Shown piece after piece: positions 11,069-22,010 of a stretch of 64,000 nt of DNA; position 1 is the stretch's first letter; each line of letters begins with the position of its first letter. The position numbers and the translations under genes are program-made. Origin of the DNA: Paramyrothecium sp. XJ0827 (Eukaryota > Ascomycota > Sordariomycetes > Hypocreales > Stachybotryaceae). The stretch covers positions 496,001 to 560,000 of the forward strand of contig JAJFPB010000003.1 of NCBI GenBank assembly GCA_020881915.1. Reading direction: 5' to 3'. The notes under the pieces were generated by a model, which saw only the letters and a program-made list of their open reading frames with translations, did no database searches and was not told the DNA's origin.

Positions 11069-12815
11069 ACCCATGCAACTATTGTACAAACAGCGCGACG
11101 TGATTTTTCTCTTGCTGCGTGTATACGACTTGGAGTAGTTCATTCTGGAGTTTCTTGTTTATAATACAAGTACGCATCTATCCACGAATGGAAACCGACA
11201 ACGGCTCCAGGCGTAAGGAAGGCTACGGAGTTGGTCGGCTGTTTAACGTATCTATACCAATGCACATGGACGAATAATGAAACGGAATAGAATATGCATA
11301 CATGTTTCTCGCATCCGAGCTGTACTGGAATACGTGAGGTATCCGAACTATATTCATGCAGGGACAGCTCTCATAGCGGCCTCACCTGTCTTGTTAGGAA
11401 TGCACCAGAACATTTTTCAAACATGAGGGTGTGAGTCTTAGTTGTTGCACAAAGGCGAATGATTTCCAAGAGATATTCGCAAGAGTAAAAATAATCCGGT
11501 GATCCTTCCAACTTGTGGATCAGCTTTGCAACACAGTGAGGTAGACATTCCAGATGATTGAATTGGAAGACACAGTGAGAACGCTTCGCAATGTTCTGTT
11601 GAAGTGATCACGTATGGTGTTCATGCACTGACTGCTGGCAAAAGTTTCGTGGATCAAGGGTGTAAGGCGCTTAAGCGATTGCGCAGTCGAGGACCAAACC
11701 AATACTAGTAAATATATCACCCCAGATGAAGACTCGCAAGTAAATTCCTTCACCTACCGACACCATCAGGATTCAATGGCAAATGCGGTCATTGCGATAA
11801 AAAATGACATCACGGTTTGACGATTTCTCTTTCGTGTGGATGGAAAGGTTGCCGTCATTTTTGGAAGCATTAGTGGGAGTGATTCTGGGCTGTTCTCACA
11901 ACTCGAAGTTGCAAAATATAAGATTCAAGTCGGTTTGTACATGTTATTCCACGAAACAATCTGAAGCTCATTGCGCGATATGTGATTGCATTGGCGTGGC
12001 CGGACATAACATACCTGAGACGATGGATAGTGGTTCAGTCAATGGCTCAGGAGTGAAAATTGGAGGACCATGAGACCGTCAAAGGAGGCTTGCTATCAGA
12101 TCAAAGTGTAGTTTGGGGGATTATTGTTTCGATCGACTGGGCGAGAACATGAGGTAGGGCCTCTAGATCCCCATGTTATTTCTTCTCCATGCTCGAGACT
12201 TAATGGCGTTGCTGCTTTGTCATGGGGCTTTGGTGGCTTTTTGCGGTTCGGATTCTTACCGAGGGAATAGATCTTAATCGCTTCGCGGCAAGATCGGTCC
12301 ATACCTTCCCCAGATCAGCTGTGGCTTCTGCTTCAGCCTTTATTCTGATTAGTGCGGTATGGGGTAGGAATGCAGGGCTGTCAACTAGATGCGGATGGCC
12401 GGACAAACGGAGCAGAACAGGGCTCAACGATGCTCGGAATAATGTAACGCGATGCCGTGATGTAGTTATTCCACTCGGCAAGGTTCTGCCATTGGCGAAT
12501 GATGCGCCCTCAAAGACGGACAATGGCGGAGTCGACCTGCGTTCGGGCTAATGTTGGGCGACACCGCACTTTTAGCCTCATTAGCTGCAGATTATGGCAA
12601 GAATTAGTGCAAACGGCCCAATGTTCCCCTCAGTCATGTGCTGTCAATGGGCAAGGTTCCCCGAGTTCTCGATCGTGGCGTGCGATCCGCATACTGATTT
12701 TGCGGGTTCGCGCATTTCGTATAAAATGAGACTGAGTCATGATGTTTCCTACACGTGAGGTCATCCTTTCTTCGTCGTCCAGCCTAATAATCCGCTTCCC
12801 CCACAACAGGAAACG
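11069..12815. other. Gene-poor stretch
   Basis: This 1.75 kb holds no exon I can support. Frames of up to 109 codons overlap on both strands without signal peptides, motifs or splice context. The last 100-200 bp presumably contain the promoter of the hydrolase at 12816. Confidence 0.45.
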
Positions 12816-13646
12816 ATGAAGTTCCAAGCGCTCGTAGCTCTTTGGGCGACAGCAGTAGCAGCCATGCCTGCAGACCCGAACAAGGCTGTGGAAGAGCGCC
12901 AAAGGTGGGTGAAGCCGCATTGCTCGGTGTCGTGGCATGCTAACCGTCGTAGTTTCAACACTTCCAAGCTCGCCTACTACCCGGCTGCAAAGAGCAATTG
13001 TCGCGGCATTGGCGTCCTCGTCATTCCTGGAGGCGGATACAACCATGTTTCGCTGACGCGAGAGGGCTCCAATTCGACACAGTTCCTCAACTCGCGTGGG
13101 TACGATGCATGGGTTCTGGATTACTCGACGCGGACGACGGCGCCGACACCACTTTACCCGGTCCCTCAGAACGAGGCCCTCGGCGCTGTCGAGTATATCC
13201 GGGGCCTGAACAAGGTGCAAAAGCTTGGTGTCTGGGGGTACTCGGCTGGAGGACACTTGGCCGCGGTCACCATCACCAACCCTGAGGCGGATCTCGACTT
13301 TGCCGTCCTGGCCTACCCTGTGATCACCATGGATTCTGCGCTTACACATGAGGGATCACGGACAAACCTTCTTGGCGATAACCCGTCTCCAGAGCTGATT
13401 GAGAAGACATCCGCGGAGAAACACGTCACAGAGTCCACACCACCTGTTTTCTTATTCCACGGAGCCAACGACCAAACCGTGCCAGTTGGCAATTCTCTCC
13501 TTTTCATCAATGCGCTGAACACCCACAAGATCCCATTTCAGGCATTGATCATCCCCGATGGTCCGCACGGCATTGGCCTGGCGTTCAATGACCCCAAGCG
13601 CAACTGGGAGTATGAGCTTGATAGATGGTTCAAGTATCATGTTTGA
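12816..13646 (+). CDS. Secreted alpha/beta-hydrolase (BD-FAE/esterase-lipase type)
   Basis: This is a secreted esterase-like hydrolase; related proteins include acetyl- and feruloyl-type esterases, but the substrate cannot be fixed. The signal peptide is residues 1-16 (MKFQALVALW start, cut near AVAAMP). The oxyanion motif is VIPGGGYNHVS. In the unspliced numbering the nucleophile is Ser143 in GYSAGGH, the acid Asp219 in HGANDQTVP and the base His251 in GPHGIG. The full frame is open for 276 residues. However, 12905-12952 looks like a 48-nt intron (GTGGGT donor, GCTAAC branch, GTAG acceptor). It is a multiple of three, so both forms are open; the spliced form has 260 residues and I think it is the real one. 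The neighbours give no pathway clue. Confidence 0.9.
   Translation: MKFQALVALWATAVAAMPADPNKAVEERQRWVKPHCSVSWHANRRSFNTSKLAYYPAAKSNCRGIGVLVIPGGGYNHVSLTREGSNSTQFLNSRGYDAWVLDYSTRTTAPTPLYPVPQNEALGAVEYIRGLNKVQKLGVWGYSAGGHLAAVTITNPEADLDFAVLAYPVITMDSALTHEGSRTNLLGDNPSPELIEKTSAEKHVTESTPPVFLFHGANDQTVPVGNSLLFINALNTHKIPFQALIIPDGPHGIGLAFNDPKRNWEYELDRWFKYHV
12905..12952 (+). other. Probable in-frame 48-nt intron
   Basis: The segment begins GTGGGT, carries GCATGCTAAC about 10 nt before its end and closes with CGTCGTAG. Its length is divisible by three and contains no stop, so an ORF-based call would keep it as 16 extra residues between the signal peptide and the catalytic domain. Confidence 0.65.
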
Positions 13647-14115
13647 GAATAATCAATAAAAAATGAAGATTCCCATGAAAATATTCTACGCAGCTGTTGC
13701 AAGAACGCCTAACGAGAAATACAGTCCTTGTACGTCTTTCACGACTTATTTACAGAGAGATTTGGGGAAAGTAGTTTAATCACCCGCTTTATATCCATTC
13801 CACTATGAAATGATGCGGGTTCTATTGAGCTGCGGCTATCATCTGTGCTCTGTTGCCTATCAGGTATTGGCGCTTAAAGGTTGCATGCTCTCAGTACTCA
13901 GAATCTTGATGACGATAAGATGATACTTTCAGGCTGTGATATCTTTGGACGAGTCTATATTTCTAGAGTACTCTAGTGTAATAATTCTTGCCGACAACAA
14001 TGTCTTGTCCTGGTATCTGCTTTTAGTCCAACCTTTGATTTCGAGTATCCCTTTTCACAGGACTGACATGCGAAAATCATCGTCGAAAAAACTACCAGCC
14101 AAGAAGATCTCGGGT
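13647..14115. other. Convergent intergenic region
   Basis: This holds the 3' flanks of the hydrolase and of the minus-strand secreted-protein gene. An AATAAAAAATG tract just after the hydrolase stop may act in polyadenylation. No gene is seen. Confidence 0.5.
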
Positions 14116-14849
14116 TTAGCAACTGTCACCGCGAACAATGACGTTGATGCGGTCGTTGTGGAATCGCTGGCCATTGGTGTGCCAGCCGCCATTGCCGCCG
14201 TAGAGGAACTGGCTGCAGTCATTCACAAGGATCTGCGCGGCATCGGCAATGTTGCTGAAACTGCCAAGCTCAACCACGTAAGGGTTCTATTCCCTGTCAG
14301 TAAATGGCTTTGGATCAAGGCATCTCACAACTTACGTCGTTGCACCACCAGATGGCAGAATCCCACGAGCAGCTGACCCTGTCGCACGATCCCCATCCCG
14401 CACGGATGCGAGGCCTGCCTCCAATACCACGGAGGTAGGAGATTCCCTCCTGGATGCGGTTCTGCTTCGCCCAGGTAAAGTTGAAGCATACATTGTGGTC
14501 CCGCTTGGAGAGGACATCTGGCTCGACCTTGGTAGTAGTCTCAGCCTCCTCCAAAAAGTGCTGAATTCGAGCATCAGCTTTGGCAGCATACGCAGGGTAG
14601 TCTGCTCGAAGCTGCTCAAGGACTTCTTGCACAGTGCCATTCAGAACAACAGGCGGCTGTCCTTTAACAATGTCAAATTCCCAAGACGCCTCCTGGACTG
14701 TGTAGCCCTCGATTGGCGCAGTGACCTCGCCAGCCACATTTAGGGCCTACATATACTGTTAGAATATCATTCTCTCACGGCAGGGAAGTTGCGTAGTTGC
14801 GTACAAGCTTTGCAAGAGCTGCAAGCTTGAGGACAGGTCGGAGCAACAT
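14116..14849 (-). CDS. Secreted six-cysteine protein of unknown function
   Basis: Exons on the minus strand are 14805-14849, 14336-14746 and 14116-14286, joining to 208 residues. The first 15-codon exon (MLLRPVLKLAALAKL) plus the start of exon 2 forms a signal peptide. Introns are 14747-14804 (GTACGC...TGTAG) and 14287-14335 (GTAAGT...GAATAG); both are needed to keep one frame. Mature features are a KR pair before a block with VCFNFTW, the motifs GSCDRVSCSWDSAIWWCND, and a C-terminal domain with NDCSQ ending in RGDSC. Six cysteines after the KR site suggest three disulfides and possible kexin processing (inferred). I do not recognise a named family. Small secreted proteins of this kind are common in plant- and insect-associated fungi. 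Confidence 0.82.
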
Positions 14850-16902
14850 TTTGGTTGCGGAGTTGATCAAGTCTTGAACGAAGAATGATTGATGCTGTTG
14901 GATGCCCCAAGAAGATCCGTTTTTGAGTGCGAGCGGCGTGCTTTTATAGGCCTCCTTGAGTCGAGGCATTGTCTCTCCGATTCTGAATATCAGACTGGGC
15001 CAAGAATTCATCCTACAACTAGACCCTGCAAGGCAGCATGGGCTGCCTCACCACCTTCCTCAAAGTATATATTGCAAGTGGATCGGGTAGAAACGCTCAG
15101 CCATCGCCCGCTGAGGCTGCATCCATCGTATTTGACCATCACTCAGATACTTCTTATAGATATCCCTGCCATCATCGTTTTCGGATGTGCTTTAAATCTA
15201 TCAGCTTGGGCCAAGTCTTTATTCCTTAGAGTACTCCCAGAATCTAGACTCTCGCGACATGGGACTAGACAGCGATGGAAATCCCACTGTTAACATCAAG
15301 TCACAGCTTTTCGTCCAACCTACTGTGCACAAATGTCTCCGAGAGTCTAGGCACTTGACGATGCGTCTAGTAAGACCCTGAACTTGGGCCGACTCAACTG
15401 GAACCTTCGTGCCCCTACATGATTGGCCTCGATACGAGTTTCTCCAATAGCCGGCCCCATTACACACCCAATCCCCACTTTCCAACTCCTTCAACTATCA
15501 CGGCGGTCAGCGCCTTGATTCAAAGTTGCTACTGGATTTTCGTTTACTCGTCTGGCCAAAACCCTCGCTTCAATCCATCTTATTCCGAGGCATGTACGAC
15601 TTTTTTTTTTCGTTGAAGTTGTCACTAATAAACTGAGACTTCAAGTCTTGTTCGTGAAGTTCGAACCCCATATCAACCCCAACTCAATCCCTGCCAAAGC
15701 CCCTGCGCTGTATCTCGAGTAAGGGGCCAATCACAGGTGCGTAAGCCTGTACAAGCGAGTCCCCTGACACGCAGCCGCCTGCACGAATGTCTTATTTTCT
15801 CACTCGAACGGGCGCAGCTTAAACGTTTGGGGACAAGATTATGGGGAAGCCAAGCCTTTGCTGCGAAGGTGTGGGCAGGGAGATCGAGGGCCGTTCAGAA
15901 GCTAAGTCGAATAGAGCGGCTCAAAGCCCGATTCTATCTTGCGCAGTGGAGTATTCCCGCATTGCAGGGCCTCTATTAGGTGGAGGTTAGGGTCACAAAA
16001 GATCCCAGTGAGTGCAAACAAAATGGCAGGCATACAGGTACCACTCGTCAGGTGGACTACGGCCGACGTATACTATTGGACAGCTCTTTTTTCTTCACGT
16101 TAGATAGCCATGGGGAATACTCCTGCGGGATTGCATTGCATCAATGGCTGTGGCGGGACTTGACCGGAGCGTGTCTGCAGCGAAGGCTTATGTCGTGAGG
16201 GAATGACTAGTAGGTTGATGTACGCCAATTGCTTGACGAGGTTAATTTAGTATTGCTAATTTTGGCCAGCTTAAGCCTTTCGCAAGGACAATCACAGACC
16301 CTACTTGGCGAATCAGAAGGCGCAGTCTTGAAGAGCACGGTCACTTGTACATATTCTGTCACAATACGAACTTGCCGACATTTCACATGGCGCTAGAGCG
16401 ACTTCGTATACCGGTTAATCCATGTATTGAGGGTCATTGCACGCATGGGGGCGACTGTATCTAAGCATTGTGCTCTATTAAATGACTTTGAGGACTGGGT
16501 CTTGTAGCACAGAAAGCCTATGGATGAAACCTCGTTAGACCTCCCCGGCATCTTCGTCACTGCTGTTGTGAAAATGCCTACTAGAGGTCATTCAGTAGAA
16601 GATGAAAAACCATAGGATTGGTCGAAAAACTCCAAATCGGTCTCGAAGGATGCCTCCATGTTCTGGTCAACTCAAAAGCCGACTCGCAGGGCGTGACCAC
16701 TCTCGCATGCACGATGAGCTTCGGCTGAAGAGGTGTGCACATTGTAAACCTAGTACAATGTTAGACTCTATACAACATTGCATGCCTTTGATATAAATTA
16801 AATTTTCGGTTATTATCATGTGCGCCTGCTTGCAGGCTTTGCTACTCCCTTTGCCAGAACAGCAGCCACATACAATACCACGGACTTCAGCCACACACGT
16901 GT
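14850..16902. other. Gene-poor stretch
   Basis: About 2 kb lies between two minus-strand genes. A T10 tract lies at 15601-15610. Open frames are short (up to 134 codons at 14889-15293) and lack motifs. No RNA gene or supported exon is seen. Confidence 0.45.
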
Positions 16903-18882
16903 CTAGCAAAAGGCCGACACGGGTGGCAAACTCCATAGTACTATCTCATTCGGAGCTTCATTTTGCCCATTCTGCTCCTTGGAAGCATGCCCTGTTCTGG
17001 TCGCCTGCCTGACCTCTATCTTAGGCACTGTAAATGCCCAGGCAGCTAATATGCAGCGGACAATAACGGCACAATCTGGCAGACTGATGACAGTTTTCTG
17101 TCCACTGCCTGCCTTCTTCATCCGATCTTTTAGTCTATCAATCACTCCATCCATTATCAAGCCAAGATCCTCATTCCCATGAGACGTGTCGCTGCCGCCT
17201 GTGTTTAGGTCCGCTCCAACAGCACTCTCGTACACGCAGGTAATTCCAGCAGCAGCAGCCTCGAAAACGTCGTCAGCAGTTGCAACGGCTCCAGCCACTG
17301 TGTGATTCTGAGGTCCAGCAGTGCTGTTATGAAGCTGACCCACACTTAGAGCCATGACTCTCTCGAGCAGGTTAGAGTACCGTGAGAAGATGGCCGCTGC
17401 ATCCTGTGGATTACTGTTTTCAGAGGGAAATGTGTAGTTGAAAAACGCATGGCCGCGCACACCGCACCTCTCCTGAACATTCTGCCCGAACAGTTCTGCG
17501 TCTTGATCCAACCGATCGAGAGCAAGCATGTGAAGCGCATCAATGAGACGCTCCAAGCTCTGAACACAGCCGGGGAGATTCGACCCCGCTACTGTAAACT
17601 TGACGGCTTCAACGACGTTTGGGTGAGCTTGTGGAACTAATCCGCCGAAAGCAATGCCTGTGACGGCTCGAGGCCACCTTCCGGCCTCCTCGACTCCACC
17701 TGCGTGGAAGATGACCCCAAGTGGTGCAGTGGGAGACGCTTGTGAGTACTGATGATTTGCGTTGTCTTCGGCTGTCATGGTCCCGTAGAAAGCGTCGATG
17801 CGCTTATCGGCTGGAAGGCGACGTAAGAACTCCAGTGAGTCGCCGCCAAAGGCTCGTTTGTCGATAATGTTATGCCCAGATTTAATTGCTTCGCGCACAT
17901 CGTCAGTGACATAAACTGAGCGGACCCAATGCTCATTCTGCCCAAAAGGAACGCTCCCACAAGCGAGGTGTTTTGCCATCAACGTGGTATAGCCGCTTCC
18001 CATAGACGCGGCGTGACGCGGCAGTCGGGGTCCTTGAACGAGGGAGAGAGACCATTGAGCATCGGCGTGGCTGATGTTGAGAGATAGACCAAAAGCGCCC
18101 AAACCTGTAAGATACTGGGAATTATCGAGCTTTGGGAAAGCTATCCCCATGATTATGGCCAGCGCCGCAAGCTCTTCTCTCGAAGTCCCTATACAGACTT
18201 TATCTCGTACAATCCATGTCGAGGTGAGGCGTGACAAACCCCTTCCTACGTTGCTTCTGAGGCGACTGGAGCCGCCATCTTGTTGCTCGGTGCCCTGGGT
18301 AGCCTCCGGCTGCCGGCAAGCATTCACCAATTTTTTGTCGGTAAATGTCTTTCGGTGAGCGTGCCACATGTTCGGAACGCACGTGTCCCGGTGATACTCG
18401 GACTCGATGCGAGATAAAAAGGTCGGCACAGGTTCCGCGCTTCTCCATGCTTCCGGCAGGACATGAGAAGAACATGCGACGGAGGATAGCACCAGTTCAT
18501 AGAATTGCATCCACGACTGATCAGAGTGATTCTCGGTCATGAGATCCAGCGCGCTACTCGTCCATGCACCCCTGTCTCCGGCTTCAATGAGACCTGCAAT
18601 CGAGGGCAATTGAAGGCCTTTGGTTCTTTCCCCCAGCAGTGATTTGTACCATGGGACGGGCTTGGCATGAAAACAGCCTAAAACTGATCTATCAGAAGTA
18701 AATCGTCGCGAGTCGTTGGCTCGGACCCGGCGGACTCGCTCAATCAAGAGAGCGGCAACGGCGAGAACGATGGCAAAAAGCCCGAGAAAGGTGCCAACAG
18801 TTTGTGCTACCACCCACCTAAACTCCTCAGTCGTGTCTTCCGACTCCCTGATGACGTTCAGAACCTTCGAACTGCTAGACAT
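16903..18882 (-). CDS. Uncharacterised membrane-anchored protein (659 aa)
   Basis: This is one uninterrupted frame of 659 residues. One strong membrane helix lies near the N terminus (about residues 24-48, VVAQTVGTFLGLFAIVLAVA), followed by a basic RVRRVR stretch that suggests a cytosolic body. A weaker hydrophobic segment lies near residues 607-623 (VIVRCILAAWAF). Between them is a long globular region with no motif I can name. It has recurring short segments such as VPWYKSLLG and SGYTTLMAKHLACGSVPFGQNEHWVRSVYV. Several glutamine-, serine- and glycine-rich insertions occur. The size, lack of introns and open frame with normal amino-acid use support a real gene. I do not assign a function. 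Confidence 0.78.
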   Translation of the reverse strand: MSSSSKVLNVIRESEDTTEEFRWVVAQTVGTFLGLFAIVLAVAALLIERVRRVRANDSRRFTSDRSVLGCFHAKPVPWYKSLLGERTKGLQLPSIAGLIEAGDRGAWTSSALDLMTENHSDQSWMQFYELVLSSVACSSHVLPEAWRSAEPVPTFLSRIESEYHRDTCVPNMWHAHRKTFTDKKLVNACRQPEATQGTEQQDGGSSRLRSNVGRGLSRLTSTWIVRDKVCIGTSREELAALAIIMGIAFPKLDNSQYLTGLGAFGLSLNISHADAQWSLSLVQGPRLPRHAASMGSGYTTLMAKHLACGSVPFGQNEHWVRSVYVTDDVREAIKSGHNIIDKRAFGGDSLEFLRRLPADKRIDAFYGTMTAEDNANHQYSQASPTAPLGVIFHAGGVEEAGRWPRAVTGIAFGGLVPQAHPNVVEAVKFTVAGSNLPGCVQSLERLIDALHMLALDRLDQDAELFGQNVQERCGVRGHAFFNYTFPSENSNPQDAAAIFSRYSNLLERVMALSVGQLHNSTAGPQNHTVAGAVATADDVFEAAAAGITCVYESAVGADLNTGGSDTSHGNEDLGLIMDGVIDRLKDRMKKAGSGQKTVISLPDCAVIVRCILAAWAFTVPKIEVRQATRTGHASKEQNGQNEAPNEIVLWSLPPVSAFC

Positions 18883-20714
18883 GTTGAAAAGAGGTACATA
18901 GATGTTGGAAATGGGAAAGTGATCGGTTTTTCTTTGAGGTGTATCTCACACTTTTCTACGAGTGCATTCCTAGCGCTTGTTTGGCATGAATGCACTGCTA
19001 TTGCAACCCTTCTTCAATAATATGTTTTTCATTTTCCACTTGGCGCCTTGGTGGTCACATGCACGACCAGGCGACGTAGCACGAGTCTTCTTCAGCCACC
19101 AAGCTTCAGCTTTCAGCTATTGCTTCAACGGAGTACCAGTCCCTCATCACCACAGCCACCACTGCCCCACATATCCGTGTGGCCAATGTGCAAAATCGAC
19201 TAGACTACCAAGTAAATCAAAGTGAGACTCCAGGCAGCAGTGTGGGGATGGAGGGCTGGGGGTATGAGGGCTATGTGTACTGGCAGGCTATGCATAGTGT
19301 CCAGTTCCTTGCGGTCGGACCTCAGCCTCGTGTTCCTGTGACCATGGATTTGTAGCGGCCTATGCCAACCTATAAATGACCCTCGTCAGAGCATAGGAAG
19401 AGATGGAAACGGAAAGCACAAAGGATTCTTCATTCGTGTTCTTGGCAGCGCAAACTGTCCTGAGTGGATTTTTCTCGTAGTGCTTGCAGTCTCACTTCCC
19501 GTGCACGATCGCTGAACTGGACAGCCAGCGCAAGCAGTGATGTCCTTTGCCGGCAGCTATAGTCGTTTATTAGCGATAGCGTGAGGCAAAACGTTGCTAA
19601 GCTCCCTCACATACAGATATAATGCACCTCGGGGTTCTTCAGGCGTTCATTGCATTGTGGTCTGCGGCCCAAGCAAGATGATGTTGGTCTCATTCTATGT
19701 TCCGGGTGGAGTCAGCACCCTGCGACATGCCAAATATGTTCATAAGCCTCTCCTTCGCTGATACCGTTATCTTTTTGTACATGTCACTTGATTCAAATAA
19801 CAAAAGAAGCCAGAAGTGAACTACCCTATTATCATCTGCGCCTTAGAGCCTAGATCTGGTAAATTCCTGCTGACTTATTGTAACTGGATAGTATAACTTG
19901 TACTTATATTACAATTGAGTGTAATAGATTTACTAATAAATTAAGGATTAATTGAAAAATAAACGTTAGTTCTGAGTTGCGAATTATAGGCACTAGAAGC
20001 ACACCGAGTAGCCCCAAGAGGTAGAGCTATGCAGTATTATATATATGTAGAGTATGCCTCGAAATATAATAATGATCGGTTTTGTATTTTGATGTCCGAC
20101 AGTTTAGCAGATACCCAAGTAAAATTGTAAATTGTCCTGAAGCAACCCATGAGGCTCAATATCACACTCTGGAGGAGGCGATCCTTCGCGTTGAAGATCG
20201 TGCTGATGTGCGACGTGATCACGGACTGCAATGCCTTGAAATTGCCCACGGCACCATTTTTTGGCCTCCCGATCTATCTGGTCTCAGTGGTCCTGGTCAT
20301 GATAATGATCCTTCTGACCCTGATCGAAACGATTGGCTCGAAGAGACGAGAAGGAACGTAGCATTCGCAACGTAGAGTCGGGCCGATTAATATCGCCATC
20401 TTTGCCAATTCATCTCATTGGCCTAGTCGAGAAGGAATTAGTGCAAGGTAGTCAAGTTAGTGTTCAAACACGTTCAATTATAGGACGATCCGGGAGCTTC
20501 CCTTTCCGTACAATACGTAAATATACGAGTTTTACGGTTGGTCAGTGAGCGGTCAGTCTTATAGCCGCATGAACAATCTAGTGAATCATGTGCATAAAGG
20601 CGCTCATATTTTCCCACTTCATATATAGGATCGGCCTTTCGGAAATCGGTTTCAACACCGTTGTTCCAGGGACATAATCAAGTGGCAGAGCTGCATTTGG
20701 CACGCAGGAAATCC

Positions 20715-20745
20715 CATCGCCTCGCATCGCCTCGCATCGCATCTC
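20715..20745. repeat. Short tandem repeat (CGCCTCGCAT unit)
   Basis: Two and a half to three imperfect copies of a 10-bp unit (CGCCTCGCAT) occur in non-coding sequence. This is a minor simple repeat. Confidence 0.6.
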
Positions 20746-21449
20746 ATGAATCTAGGTGTCGTTGCTGCGGGGACTTTTGCACCGTTGCATGCATCGTATC
20801 TGCCACTTGGATGCGTGAAGCACAGTGTCTATTAGTTTCCTCCAAAGGATGCGGCTCTGTGCATGGTCAAGCATGCTTCATCAATGAGAGACCTTGCATG
20901 CGCCAGCTGTGGGGTGCGTCGGGCTGTCGCCAAGGCACACACAGCTAGGCCAGTCATGCGTATTGCGTCCCATTGTAAGATGCGGGCGTCGTAGCGACAG
21001 GGCCCCCAGCCGCCAACAGTAAGCTACGTGGGCAGGTCGCGGCTCTGCGAGCAAGCCTGTCGCCACACCTTGTTGCTAACCTCACGATACCCATCATAGC
21101 TCAGAACCCACCGCCGAAACAGAGAGGCAACTGGCTGCATCAGCTGCATGCAAGTTTGCTATTGATCGATAATCTCCTGCGGGGTCAATGTCAGCAGTGC
21201 AGCTGTGAAGCAGAAGCAGACGGATTGACAACATGAGGTGAACCAGGAGACTTTTGACCAATGGCTAGCTGAGGATATACAGGGAAGATACTATCAAAGC
21301 AATTTATCCATGTCAAGAAGAAGGTGTGCAGATTCAGCTCATGCTGATGGATCTTTCAGTTCATTTCCCAACCTTGCACGGCATAATCGCGTTCCGAAAG
21401 GACCATGAGAATACAATGTGATCGAGTCCTCAAAGTGCAGACGGCAAAG

Positions 21450-21456
21450 TATAAAG
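21450..21456 (+). promoter_or_regulatory. TATA-like element of the small secreted-protein gene
   Basis: TATAAAG lies about 250 bp upstream of the ATG at 21705. The distance becomes reasonable if the predicted 5'-leader intron (21567-21690) is removed. Confidence 0.35.
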
Positions 21457-21566
21457 CCAGCGTCACCTTCTTGACTTCGAAGCACTTAGATACAGCTCGC
21501 CAACATTCTAATCTACACGAACTCCTCCTTAGTCTCAGTCAAAACTCTTTTCAGCTCGTTTCCAAG

Positions 21567-21690
21567 GTAAGTACCGAGCATTTTCTGATTCGCTGCATCC
21601 CATGATACCTAGAATTAGTCGTCTTTTTCAACTTCATCACATTCTTCTTTTGTTGAACTCTGCTCACACCCGATGCTCCAATGACACTAG
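21567..21690 (+). other. Predicted 5'-leader intron
   Basis: The sequence AAG|GTAAGT opens and ACACTAG closes a 124-nt segment just before the start codon at 21705. If spliced, the leader leads directly into the ATG of the secreted protein, and the earlier in-frame ATG at 21681 would fall inside the intron. Confidence 0.5.
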
Positions 21691-21704
21691 GCACTGCGGA
21701 GAAC

Positions 21705-22010
21705 ATGTACTTCTCAACCGCAGCAGTTATCGGCCTCCTAGCCACCACCACCAGCGCGTGGAGGGTTGGCCTCTGGGGCGCTGGCACGAGCCGGCAGTTG
21801 AGCGGGTCACTCTACCCTGTTTGTAGAAACCTCGAAAACTCCATCGTCATTGGCGAAGTCACGTTTGATCGTGGTGGTTTCCCGGGTCCAGGTGTAGCTT
21901 GCGTTTATCAAACGTCAGATTGCGTGGGCCAGGTCGACTTCTGCACAGCTCCTAGCTTGACAGGTGTCCGGGCGCCTGGAGGAGTGGTACGAAGCGTTCG
22001 GGTCGGCTGA
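21705..22010 (+). CDS. Small secreted cysteine-containing protein (101 aa)
   Basis: This is a small secreted protein of 101 residues without a recognised domain. The N terminus MYFSTAAVIGLLATTTSA is a good signal peptide. The mature part is glycine rich and has four cysteines (PVCRN, VACVY, SDCVG, DFCTA), enough for two disulfides. I chose the ATG at 21705 over the one at 21681 because the signal peptide begins there and the earlier ATG probably lies in a leader intron. The protein size and secretion fit an effector-like or cell-surface protein, but no activity can be inferred. Confidence 0.7.
   Translation: MYFSTAAVIGLLATTTSAWRVGLWGAGTSRQLSGSLYPVCRNLENSIVIGEVTFDRGGFPGPGVACVYQTSDCVGQVDFCTAPSLTGVRAPGGVVRSVRVG

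Larger units (their letters stand above)
18883..21704. other. Gene-poor, locally AT-rich stretch
   Basis: This 2.8 kb carries no supported gene apart from the leader of the secreted-protein gene at its right end. About 19790-20100 is clearly AT-rich (many TTA, TAA and ATA triplets), unlike its flanks, and could be a mutated transposon remnant; no terminal repeats or transposase motif are visible. A short tandem repeat lies at 20715-20745. Confidence 0.45.

Noticed and set aside
15655..15675. A T-loop-like GTTCGAACCCC suggesting another tRNA
   Set aside because: No matching acceptor, D or anticodon arm can be drawn around it on either strand.
20149..20361. A 70-codon frame with a hydrophobic segment beside the AT-rich island
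   Set aside because: It could be a chance frame in skewed sequence; nothing else supports it.
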